A stretch of DNA of 7,296 nt from Magnetococcales bacterium (GTDB lineage: Bacteria > Pseudomonadota > Magnetococcia > Magnetococcales > JADFYX01), in assembly GCA_015232795.1 (NCBI GenBank), contig JADFYX010000116.1, forward strand, positions 1-7,296. The letters run 5' to 3'. Positions 1 through 6,619 of this stretch are shown here, piece by piece (the stretch's first letter is position 1; every line of letters begins with the position of its first letter). The notes under the pieces are model-generated. The model had not been told where the DNA came from. It did not search any database and was given only the letters and a program-made list of their open reading frames with translations. The translations under genes and the position numbers were made by a program.

Positions 1-309
1 GGATTGATCGCCATAGATATTATAAATAAGGACAGGGATGAGGAGCACTCAGAGGTTGTCGGCTCTGGTGATAATCTGCAGATTGGTAGTATTGAAAGAG
101 CTATTATTACGGTATATTTTGAGGACAAAGGCTATGGTTTTGCTAAATGCAGAAGAAATAATGTTTATGTCCATGTATCAGAATTGATAAGCCCTGAGAA
201 CATCCCTGTCCCCGGCGATATTATAGAATTTGAAGTATTTCCTGGTAGAGATAGCACCTACAGAGCCAACAACATTCGACTGGTAGTGAAAAAAGGCCTC
301 ACTTTATAA
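1..309 (+). CDS. Cold-shock-domain (CSD/OB-fold) nucleic-acid-binding protein, probably 5' partial
   Basis: Residues 32-95 (counted from the TTG at base 4) match the cold-shock fold. An RNP1-like motif KGYGFA lies at 42-47, an RNP2-like motif VYVHVS at 54-59, a glycine-aspartate turn leads into IIEFEV at 71-77, and the closing strand RANNIRLV is at 87-94. Such domains bind single-stranded RNA or DNA in the cytoplasm, usually as RNA chaperones or regulators. Compared with a classic Csp of about 70 residues, it has an extra acidic, polar N-terminal stretch of about 30 residues with no recognisable motif. The start is uncertain. The only near-edge start codon is the TTG at base 4, the frame contains no ATG, and it remains open to base 1, so the gene may begin upstream of the window. 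No terminator is evident after it. The following gene is 197 bases away behind its own likely promoter, so the two are probably not co-regulated. I am confident of the domain but not of the exact role. Confidence 0.8.
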   Translation, partial: GLIAIDIINKDRDEEHSEVVGSGDNLQIGSIERAIITVYFEDKGYGFAKCRRNNVYVHVSELISPENIPVPGDIIEFEVFPGRDSTYRANNIRLVVKKGLTL

Positions 310-432
310 ATATAACTTTTTCAAATGGCTGCAACGAAAATAGCCTGTTAAAAGGTCAAAATTAATAGCTTTCATTCAAGCAAGTTCTTGATGATATTTC
401 AAAATGTCAGCAGCACCTCCCAAGCTTAGTAC

Positions 433-461
433 TTGAAAAAAGTTTCATGAAGGTCTATAGT
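433..461 (+). promoter_or_regulatory. Candidate sigma70 promoter for the large signalling gene
   Basis: A -35 hexamer TTGAAA at 433-438 and a -10 hexamer TATAGT at 456-461 each match consensus at five of six positions, and the spacer is exactly 17 bases. Transcription would start near base 468, giving a leader of roughly 40 bases before the ATG at 507. The site lies in the only spacer before that gene and points the right way. This is a sequence match only. AT-rich DNA produces such matches by chance, but the optimal spacer and position make this one better than average. Confidence 0.5.
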
Positions 462-466
462 TTCAT
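441..466 (+). repeat. 8-base direct repeat AGTTTCAT overlapping the promoter
   Basis: AGTTTCAT occurs at 441-448 and again at 459-466, with starts 18 bases apart. The first copy sits inside the promoter spacer and the second overlaps the end of the -10 hexamer. A related copy, GCTTTCAT, lies upstream at 368-375. Placement over core promoter elements would suit an operator for a repressor, but 18 bases is not a whole number of helical turns and the repeat is short, so chance is a real alternative. Confidence 0.25.
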
Positions 467-506
467 ATCTTTGTGGGTCAACTCAAGCTGAGACGAACTC
501 TTTGCA

Positions 507-3179
507 ATGAAACAAAAAATTTTAGTAGTCGATAGTGACCCAGCAAATCTCAAGCTCCTCACTCCCATACTTCAAAATGATTATGAGATGATCTTTGCCA
601 AAAATGGCAACGAGGCTCTTAAACAGATTAAACAAAAACCTGACATAATCCTACTAGATCTAATAATGTCGGGTATGGATGGTCACGATATTTGTAACCG
701 TCTGAAATCAGACGCAAATACTAGCAATATCCCCATTGTATTTATCACCACACCAGAGGAAGAGCAAGATACCGCCAAAAGTCTTGCTATGGGATCAATT
801 GATTATATTACCAAACCTTTTAACCCTGACATTGTTAAGCGCAGAATTAAAAACCAATTAGAGATGAAATATCACCACGATCAATTAGAAGACCTTGTTC
901 AGCAACGAACCGCAGAACTGTCGGAAAAGGTAGAGGTTCTTGGCAAGACTGAAATAGCCCTACGAGATGCGATGCAAAATTTGCTCACCATACGTGTTGC
1001 TCCAGGAGTATTTTGGTTACAGGTGCCAGAAGCAGGGCTATACATTCTGTGTGGTTGTCCTGGAGAGGTGGTAAAACATCTGCGTCGCCAAGGTTTTATA
1101 AAAACTATTGATAAAGAAGGAGTAACCTGTGAAACCGGGCCGAACGTAATCCTTTTATCAGATTTTTTGGTACAAAACGGTGGCTTTGCCAACCTTGCTG
1201 AATTCCCAGTTTTACAAATGCTCTATTTGCAGGGCATGGCTATTCCAAATCATCCCAACAATACTGGGGCAAAACCCATGTTAATTGGCTCATCTGCCCA
1301 GGTACATTCGCAGATGAATTATATCTACAGGGGACAGTACGGTTTGGTCTCAAAAGAAGAGATCATGGCCTGTGGTGTTGATGAGGCCACCGCAGACATA
1401 TGGATGCGGATTAAACTAAAATTTGCTTTTGGCAAAATTGGCACCCCAGATGGATCTCTCGACACATTGGAGATTGGAGATAAAACTGTTGAGATTCGCA
1501 ACGGTGTGACAGTCTGCCGTGTTGCTTCCAACAAATATCAATTTTCCTTTAGGGGAGAATCAACAACCATAGATCTAAATCTGCCAGCAAACCTTATTTA
1601 CGAACCCCCCTATGAACTTGGCAACTATCGTTTCAAAAGGCAGTATTTTGCAGTCCTGCATCGTGGTGAAGGGGATGGCTGGGATCAAAACCGTCCTAGC
1701 ATGGGTAGCATAGTAATGTTTCAGGGGCGAATTTATTTGGTTGATGCTGGCCCAGGTGTATTCCAAACCATGGTTGCTTTGGGTATCGATATCAGTGAAG
1801 TTACAGGAATTTTTCATACCCATGGACATGATGACCATTTTGCTGGTCTGCCAGCTTTGATCCACTCTGACCATAGACTTAAATATTTTGCAACACCACC
1901 GATTCGCTCTGCTGTAGCTAAAAAATTTACTGAATTAATATCATTGGAAGAGGATAAATTTGGTCAGTTTTTTGAAATCTGCGATCTTGAGTTTAATGTT
2001 TGGAATGATTGTGATGGTCTAGAGGTGATGCCTTTGTATTCACCCCATCCAACTGAGAACAATATCCTCTCCTTTAGAGCTTTAGATAAAGATGGCTATA
2101 AAACATACTCCCATTGGGCAGATTTATCATCATTCAAAGTATTGGATGGTATGGTGGGAGATGGTCCAAATGATGTACCTGCCGAATTTATAGAACAGAT
2201 AAAAAAAGATTATAAAACCCCTGCTGACCTTAAAAAGTTGGATATCGGTGGCGGTATGATTCACGGTGTGGCATCTGACTATCGTGATGATTTATCAAAA
2301 CGTCTGGTCTTAGCTCATACTGACCGTAAACTAACTCCGGAAGAGATGGAGATAGGTTCCGACACATCTTTTGGAGCTATTGACGTTCTCATAGAAGGAG
2401 ACCACAACTATCTTTTCCAACGGGCTTTTAACTGTTTACGCAGCTTTTTTCCTGAGGTAGATGATGGGCAAATACGTATACTGCTCAACTGTCCGGTGGT
2501 AGAATATAATGCAGGTACGATTATCTATAAATATGGTACCGAAACAGACCATGTGGATATGATACTTGCTGGTACTGTAGTATATCTTGATACTGAATCT
2601 GGAGTTAGCAACCATCTCGCTTTAGGATCTTTGATTGGCGAGAGCACTATTTTTAATACAATTGATACCCTAAACGGAACCTACCGGGCATACTCCCACT
2701 GTAGCGTTATTAGCATCTCTATCCAACTGTTCAAAAATTTTCTAGAAAAAAACAATCTTATCACCAACGTGCAAGCAACCTTAGATAAGATATGGTTTCT
2801 GCGTAAAACATGGTTGTTTGGTGAAAAAACTACGTTTTTATCATTAGGAAATATTGCTCAGGCTATGGAACATCTCTCCATGCCCGCAAATAGCGAAATT
2901 TCTGTTAATGCAGAGATACGGCTATGGCTGGTAGTTACTGGTGAGGTAAATATTTGCGACAGTGATGGTCGCATCTTGGAGGTGGTTAAAAGTGGCGGAT
3001 TTTTTGGTGAACACGGCTACCTCTCCAACACCAATGCTCCGTGGAGCTTTAAAACGGCAAAAGATACAGGGCTATACATACTACATCTAAAAGACCTGAC
3101 CCAAATCCCCATTGTCCACTGGAAAATGTTGGAGATTTTTACAAAACGCAAAAAAATCTCTGCTCATATTTTAACCTAG
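507..3179 (+). CDS. Multidomain signalling protein: receiver, unassigned domain, metallo-beta-lactamase fold, two cNMP-binding-like domains
   Basis: This 890-residue cytoplasmic protein has no signal peptide or membrane segment. Residues 3-115 are a receiver (REC) domain with phosphoacceptor D51 in a typical LLDLIMSGMDG context, T81 and K103. The acidic pair is D9-S10, where most receivers have Asp-Asp, although D11 follows. A charged helical linker covers 112-160. Residues about 160-370 match no fold I recognise. A metallo-beta-lactamase (MBL) fold covers about 375-630 and has the full metal-ligand set: D413 in LVDAG, HxHxDH at 439-444 and, by position, H514, D539 and H604. Two cNMP-binding-like domains follow, at about 662-750 and 772-875. 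Each keeps Gly-Glu (711-712 and 834-835), but Leu722 and Ala844 stand where the phosphate-binding arginine is expected. The ATG at 507 starts directly at the receiver strand; the ribosome-binding site is weak (GAGACGA, 490-496). The likely role is a phosphorylation-controlled hydrolase or sensor; the substrate is unknown. Confidence 0.85.
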   Translation: MKQKILVVDSDPANLKLLTPILQNDYEMIFAKNGNEALKQIKQKPDIILLDLIMSGMDGHDICNRLKSDANTSNIPIVFITTPEEEQDTAKSLAMGSIDYITKPFNPDIVKRRIKNQLEMKYHHDQLEDLVQQRTAELSEKVEVLGKTEIALRDAMQNLLTIRVAPGVFWLQVPEAGLYILCGCPGEVVKHLRRQGFIKTIDKEGVTCETGPNVILLSDFLVQNGGFANLAEFPVLQMLYLQGMAIPNHPNNTGAKPMLIGSSAQVHSQMNYIYRGQYGLVSKEEIMACGVDEATADIWMRIKLKFAFGKIGTPDGSLDTLEIGDKTVEIRNGVTVCRVASNKYQFSFRGESTTIDLNLPANLIYEPPYELGNYRFKRQYFAVLHRGEGDGWDQNRPSMGSIVMFQGRIYLVDAGPGVFQTMVALGIDISEVTGIFHTHGHDDHFAGLPALIHSDHRLKYFATPPIRSAVAKKFTELISLEEDKFGQFFEICDLEFNVWNDCDGLEVMPLYSPHPTENNILSFRALDKDGYKTYSHWADLSSFKVLDGMVGDGPNDVPAEFIEQIKKDYKTPADLKKLDIGGGMIHGVASDYRDDLSKRLVLAHTDRKLTPEEMEIGSDTSFGAIDVLIEGDHNYLFQRAFNCLRSFFPEVDDGQIRILLNCPVVEYNAGTIIYKYGTETDHVDMILAGTVVYLDTESGVSNHLALGSLIGESTIFNTIDTLNGTYRAYSHCSVISISIQLFKNFLEKNNLITNVQATLDKIWFLRKTWLFGEKTTFLSLGNIAQAMEHLSMPANSEISVNAEIRLWLVVTGEVNICDSDGRILEVVKSGGFFGEHGYLSNTNAPWSFKTAKDTGLYILHLKDLTQIPIVHWKMLEIFTKRKKISAHILT

Positions 3180-3181
3180 AA

Positions 3182-3301
3182 ATGACGCTTGGCGGTGCGT
3201 GTATGGCGGAAGTTATTGCTTTATCGGGTGGAACAGCAAAAATCGCCATCCTCTTATATGGTAAAAAGATTTTCTGCCATTTTGCCAGTGAAATAAATTG
3301 A
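3182..3301 (+). CDS. Doubtful 39-codon open frame between the signalling gene and the flippase
   Basis: An ATG two bases after the preceding TAG opens a 39-residue frame ending in TGA at 3299-3301. The peptide reads as plausible protein: a small-residue-rich N-terminal half, a hydrophobic IAILL stretch, then a basic and aromatic C-terminal part with two of its three cysteines spread over the chain. The first 60 bases are richer in G and C than the surrounding spacer. Against it, there is no Shine-Dalgarno sequence before the ATG, I recognise no family, and frames of this length are common by chance. It could be a translationally coupled small protein, a remnant of a longer gene, or nothing. 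Confidence 0.15.
   Translation: MTLGGACMAEVIALSGGTAKIAILLYGKKIFCHFASEIN
3234..3276 (+). other. Possible weak hairpin in the 3180-3395 spacer
   Basis: CAG plus AAAATC (3234-3236 and 3239-3244) can pair with GATTTT plus CTG (3268-3276), with a two-base bulge on the left arm. Inside it, CCAT at 3246-3249 can pair with ATGG at 3258-3261. The outer stem is mostly A-T and there is no clear T-run directly after it, so it does not look like a normal intrinsic terminator. It may still be a weak terminator, an mRNA-stability element, or chance. Confidence 0.15.
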
Positions 3302-3310
3302 TAGCATAAA
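3282..3310 (+). promoter_or_regulatory. Weak candidate promoter for the flippase/phosphonate genes
   Basis: TTGCCA at 3282-3287 (five of six to the -35 consensus) is followed after 17 bases by CATAAA at 3305-3310 (four of six to the -10 consensus). It would start transcription about 80 bases before the flippase. The spacer holds other partial matches of similar quality, including TTGCTT at 3336-3341 with CATAAA at 3358-3363, so the exact site is not secure. The 216-base gap makes some local promoter reasonable. Confidence 0.22.
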
Positions 3311-3379
3311 ATATTTCTAAACCTTTCAATATCAATTGCTTGTAAAAAATTTGCCCACATAAAAGTCCGGCATACTCCT

Positions 3380-3383
3380 AGGA
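3380..3383 (+). promoter_or_regulatory. Ribosome-binding site AGGA deciding between two flippase starts
   Basis: AGGA lies 12 bases before the ATG at 3396 but only 3 bases before the in-frame TTG at 3387. Three bases is too close for initiation, whereas 12 is long but workable. This favours the ATG, which also begins the protein directly before its basic leader and first membrane segment. Confidence 0.4.
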
Positions 3384-3395
3384 ACATTGATAATA

Positions 3396-4961
3396 ATGGC
3401 GCAAATTGCATCCCTGAAAACTAGATACTATTACAAGTTACTCTCTAACTTGGTGGGATTAGTTATCAACTTGGGTATCCAGGCAATTGTGCCCCGTGGC
3501 CTTGGCCCAGAAGCCTACGGTAATTTCCACTTTCTAACCAATTTTTTCAACCAAATAGTCGGCTTTTTAGAGCTAGGAACCTCGTCTGCTTTTTACATCA
3601 AACTATCCCAACGACAAAAAGATCATGGGCTTATAACTTTTTATCTGCTTTTTATGGTCATGGTATTAACAATTTTATTTTTTATGGTACTCGTTAGCAC
3701 CATTACACCAGCTCACAACTCATTATGGCCGGGACAAAACATATTATACATATACTTTGCTGCACTATATGGTGGATTGCTATGGGTTGGTAGAATTTGC
3801 ACAAAGATGGGTGATGCATTTGGCCTAACGGTTAAAACTGAAATAATAAGTATTTTACAAAAATTGATGGGACTGCTAATTGTTGTCGGCCTTTTTTTTA
3901 CCGATCAGCTAAACATAGAAACATATTTTTACTACCACTACATTATTATCAGCTTTATGGCTATTGGGCAGATTTGGATTATCGCTTTGGCAGGGCGTTT
4001 GCTCTGGCCTTTTGTTCTCCCAACATCTAAAAAGCTTGTTGCTTACATAAAAGAGTTTTACAGCTATAGCCATCCACTGTTTATATTAGCTCTTATTGCA
4101 TTGATTACAGGCATACTAGACCGTTGGATCTTGCAAACTTTTTCAGGAAGTGTGCAGCAGGGATTTTATAGTCTTGCCTTTCAGATTGGTAGTGTCTGCT
4201 TTATTTTTACCCATGCCATGACCTCACTTATCCAGAGAGAGTTTTCAATTGCTTTTGCCAATAAAGACCCACAAGAGATGGCAAAACTGTTTCGCAATTA
4301 TATTCCAACACTCTATTTTATCGCTGCATATCTATCCTGTTTTGTAATTATACATGCCAAACAAGTTATAATTTTTCTGGGTGGTGATGCCTATTCTGGG
4401 GCAATCTTAACAACCACTATTATGGCCTTTTATCCTCTTCATATGACGTACTCACATTTAAGCGGTTCTATGTTTATAGCCACTGGCCAAACTAGGTTAT
4501 ATCGTAATATTAGTGGCTTTTTTTTTATAGCCGGCCTTCCTATTACATATTTTTTCATAGCCCCTGTAGAGCAATATGGCTTAGGCCTAGAGTCAGTTGG
4601 GCTTGCTATAAAAATGGTGTTGATACAATTTTTAATAGTAAATGTGCAACTTTATTATAACACAAAAATGCTCAAACTATCATTTGCAAACTATGTTATT
4701 CACCAGATAGTTAGCACGGGCACATTGTTGGTCTTGGCATTTTTATCCCAAATAGTTATAAATAAACTAATAGTAGATCACGATCTACAAAGTGAGATTA
4801 TTAATTTTTTTCTTTCTGGTTTGCTATATAGTGCTGGGGTATTGCTCTTACTTTACCATCTACCTAGAATTGCTGGACTTAATAAAGAGAATATACGACA
4901 AGGGCTGAAATTTTTACGGTTATCAAAGAGTAATGAAAAAGAGAAGAGCTTGGATCAATAG
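3396..4961 (+). CDS. MOP-superfamily polysaccharide flippase (Wzx/oligosaccharide-translocase type)
   Basis: This is an inner-membrane protein of 521 residues with about 14 predicted hydrophobic spans, near residues 16-33, 43-65, 80-102, 114-131, 150-168, 180-200, 224-243, 255-280, 303-320, 336-352, 369-389, 400-420, 433-455 and 468-488. The family signature RGLGPEAYG follows the first span (34-42), and the second half has the usual pattern of a loop with QQGFYSLAFQ near 254-263 and the FIATGQTRLYR segment near 360-370. Length and topology fit Wzx-like exporters, which move lipid-linked oligosaccharides from the cytoplasmic to the periplasmic face. The C-terminus is a charged cytoplasmic tail rich in Lys and Glu. 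It lies 24 bases before the PEP mutase gene, suggesting co-transcription and a substrate that carries, or will receive, a phosphonate. The substrate cannot be read from sequence. An in-frame TTG at 3387 would add three residues. The family call is secure; the coupling to phosphonate is inference. Confidence 0.88.
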   Translation: MAQIASLKTRYYYKLLSNLVGLVINLGIQAIVPRGLGPEAYGNFHFLTNFFNQIVGFLELGTSSAFYIKLSQRQKDHGLITFYLLFMVMVLTILFFMVLVSTITPAHNSLWPGQNILYIYFAALYGGLLWVGRICTKMGDAFGLTVKTEIISILQKLMGLLIVVGLFFTDQLNIETYFYYHYIIISFMAIGQIWIIALAGRLLWPFVLPTSKKLVAYIKEFYSYSHPLFILALIALITGILDRWILQTFSGSVQQGFYSLAFQIGSVCFIFTHAMTSLIQREFSIAFANKDPQEMAKLFRNYIPTLYFIAAYLSCFVIIHAKQVIIFLGGDAYSGAILTTTIMAFYPLHMTYSHLSGSMFIATGQTRLYRNISGFFFIAGLPITYFFIAPVEQYGLGLESVGLAIKMVLIQFLIVNVQLYYNTKMLKLSFANYVIHQIVSTGTLLVLAFLSQIVINKLIVDHDLQSEIINFFLSGLLYSAGVLLLLYHLPRIAGLNKENIRQGLKFLRLSKSNEKEKSLDQ

Positions 4962-4985
4962 ACCTCCAACAAAAGAAACTAGAAA

Positions 4986-6608
4986 ATGAAAAAAACTACA
5001 CAGCTCCGTAAGCTCCTCTACAGCCAAAAGATAGAATTTATCATGGAAGCCCATAATGGGATTTCAGCTAAAATTGTCGAAGAGGCTGGTTTTAAAGGTA
5101 TCTGGGGTAGCGGTTTAGCCATCTCCGCCTCTATGGGAGTACGGGATAACAATGAGATGAGTTGGACCCAGGTGCTGGACATTTTGGAGTTTATGTCTGA
5201 AGCATCTTCACTACCCATTCTATTGGACGGAGATACCGGCTATGGAAATTTTAACAGTGTACGGCGATTGATAAAAAAATTGGAAGCCATAGATGTCGCT
5301 GGTGTCTGCCTTGAGGATAAAATTTTTCCTAAAACAAACTCTTTTATTGGTGGAGAGAGACAACCATTAGCAGATATTGATGAATTTTGCGGTAAGATCA
5401 AAGCAGGAAAAGATGCCCAAAAAGATGATGATTTTATTATTGTTGCCAGAGTCGAAGCATTCATTGCCGGCTGGGGTTTAACAGAGGCACTAAAACGTGC
5501 CAATGCCTATGCCGATGCTGGGGCCGACGCTATTTTGATACACAGCAAGTTGGCTGATCCAACCGATATTTTTCAATTTATGAAAAACTGGGATAACCGT
5601 AAACCAATTATCATTGTACCTACAAAATATTATAAAACTCCCACTGCTGATTTAGAAAAAGCTGGTGCAAGCCTGGTAATTTGGGCCAACCACACAATGC
5701 GTAGCGCAATTAGCGCAATGCAAAGCAGTGTGAAGCAGATTTACCAAGAACAGAGCCTAATTGGAATAGAGGCAAAAATTGTATCAGTTGGAGAGATTTT
5801 TCGTTTGCAAAATGCTGAAGAGTATAAAACTGCAGAGGAGAACTATCTACCTCAGGATCGCAATATTTCTGCTTTTATACTGGCTGCTACCAAAGGTGAT
5901 GATTTTGGTTCCCTCACTGACAATAAACCAAAATGTATGTTAGAAGCTTTTGGCAAAAGTATTCTAGAAAACCAAATTGAGACCATGAATGAGTGTAAAA
6001 TACGCCAGATATCAGTCGTTGTTGGTTATAAAAAGGAGGTTGTAGATATTCCCAACATCACAAAGATTGACAATGATCAACATGATAGCAGTGGCATTCT
6101 CTACTCCTATTATCTAGCCAGCAAACATTTCCAAGGACCATGCATCATGTCCTTTGGAGATATTCTTTTCAAAACACACATATTGCGTACACTGCTGGAG
6201 GCTGAAGGTGATATTGTTTTGGTTGTCGATACCTCATGGTGGCAAGGTAAAAAGAGAGATAAAAAAATTGACGCTGTAATCTGTGCTGCTCCACCATCAG
6301 ACAGTTTCAGATCAAAAAGCCATACCCCAATATTGCAGATGGACACCTCTATTGCCCACAGTGACGCCCACGGTGAGTGGGTTGGCATGATGAAATTTAG
6401 CTCAATGGGAGCAGAACTTTTTCGCAAAGAGCTTGAGATATGGCACAGTGAAGATGAAAATGCGTTTCTCGCCAGCGACATAAACTCTTTTATAAACCGT
6501 TTGATAAAAAAAGATCTACCTATTACAGCTCGCTATGTCCATGGACATTGGCTCAATATCAATAGCCTGGAAGATATTTATCAAATAAGTAATATGCCAC
6601 AACAGTAA
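4986..6608 (+). CDS. Phosphoenolpyruvate mutase fused to a nucleotidyltransferase domain
   Basis: Residues 1-290 are PEP mutase, which rearranges PEP to phosphonopyruvate and forms the C-P bond. The match to the well-studied mussel enzyme is close as I recall its sequence, with every active-site residue shifted by four: W40, S42-G43-L44, D54, D81 and D83, E110, K116, N118-S119, R155 and H186. The diagnostic gating-loop motif EDKIFPKTNS is at 110-119. Residues 292-540 form an NTP-transferase (GT-A-like) domain with FILAATKG at 297-304 instead of the common LAAGxG, then PKCML at 315-319 and the metal-binding GD at 390-391. Near the end, the WLNINSLED stretch (522-530) has Asn524 and Asn526 where many relatives have an acidic residue. 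By analogy with PntC, the cytidylyltransferase for 2-aminoethylphosphonate, this half likely makes a CMP-phosphonate for transfer to a glycan or lipid. The ATG at 4986 lacks a clear Shine-Dalgarno sequence but matches the family N-terminus. The gene lies between flippase and decarboxylase in one apparent operon. The mutase function is near certain; the substrate of the second half is inferred. Confidence 0.95.
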   Translation: MKKTTQLRKLLYSQKIEFIMEAHNGISAKIVEEAGFKGIWGSGLAISASMGVRDNNEMSWTQVLDILEFMSEASSLPILLDGDTGYGNFNSVRRLIKKLEAIDVAGVCLEDKIFPKTNSFIGGERQPLADIDEFCGKIKAGKDAQKDDDFIIVARVEAFIAGWGLTEALKRANAYADAGADAILIHSKLADPTDIFQFMKNWDNRKPIIIVPTKYYKTPTADLEKAGASLVIWANHTMRSAISAMQSSVKQIYQEQSLIGIEAKIVSVGEIFRLQNAEEYKTAEENYLPQDRNISAFILAATKGDDFGSLTDNKPKCMLEAFGKSILENQIETMNECKIRQISVVVGYKKEVVDIPNITKIDNDQHDSSGILYSYYLASKHFQGPCIMSFGDILFKTHILRTLLEAEGDIVLVVDTSWWQGKKRDKKIDAVICAAPPSDSFRSKSHTPILQMDTSIAHSDAHGEWVGMMKFSSMGAELFRKELEIWHSEDENAFLASDINSFINRLIKKDLPITARYVHGHWLNINSLEDIYQISNMPQQ

Positions 6609-6610
6609 GG
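6607..6610 (+). promoter_or_regulatory. Ribosome-binding site AAGG supporting the GTG start of the decarboxylase
   Basis: AAGG begins inside the stop codon of the PEP mutase gene and ends 9 bases before the GTG at 6620. No ATG is available near this point in that frame, and the protein begins at its family N-terminus from this GTG. Overlap of the site with the preceding stop suggests translational coupling. Confidence 0.5.
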
Positions 6611-6619
6611 TCTTTACCC

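Noticed and set aside
285..308. AGTGA/TCACT inverted repeat at the end of the cold-shock gene, followed by T-rich sequence
   Set aside because: The stem is only five base pairs, lies inside the coding sequence, and the downstream stretch is mixed A/T rather than a T-run.
376..391. Short inverted repeat TCAAG/CTTGA in the first spacer
   Set aside because: A 5-base stem with a 6-base loop and no T-run is too weak for a terminator and is expected by chance.
899..1192. Minus-strand open frames within the large signalling gene (also 1325-1534 and 1575-1874)
   Set aside because: The + strand frame is continuous for 890 codons with domain motifs on both sides of these stretches; no motif or start signal supports the antisense frames.
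507..3179. Reading the MBL/CNB protein as part of a CBASS-like or other cyclic-nucleotide defence system
   Set aside because: There is no cyclase, effector nuclease, membrane-pore protein or defence-associated gene in the window. The receiver domain and neighbours point to signalling, and the CNB-like domains lack the key arginine.
3139..3411. Minus-strand 90-codon frame across the 3180-3395 spacer
   Set aside because: It overlaps the end of the signalling gene and the start of the flippase, shows no family motif, and has a Cys/Phe/Trp-rich chance-like composition.
5316..5345. Alternative call of isocitrate or methylisocitrate lyase for the mutase half
   Set aside because: The lyase branch has a catalytic KKCGH-type motif in the gating loop. 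Here the loop reads EDKIFPKTNS, which is diagnostic of PEP mutase, and the next gene is the decarboxylase that acts on its product.
5703..5720. Tandem 9-base repeat (AGCGCAATT then AGCGCAATG) in the PEP mutase gene
   Set aside because: It encodes Ser-Ala-Ile-Ser-Ala-Met in a helix where the family commonly has similar small-residue repeats; protein constraint explains it.
6110..6481. Long open frame on the minus strand inside the PEP mutase gene (also at 5240-5503 and 5018-5218)
   Set aside because: It is antisense to a coding region with many well-placed family motifs. The translated peptides are low in recognisable pattern and rich in Ser, as expected of shadow frames.
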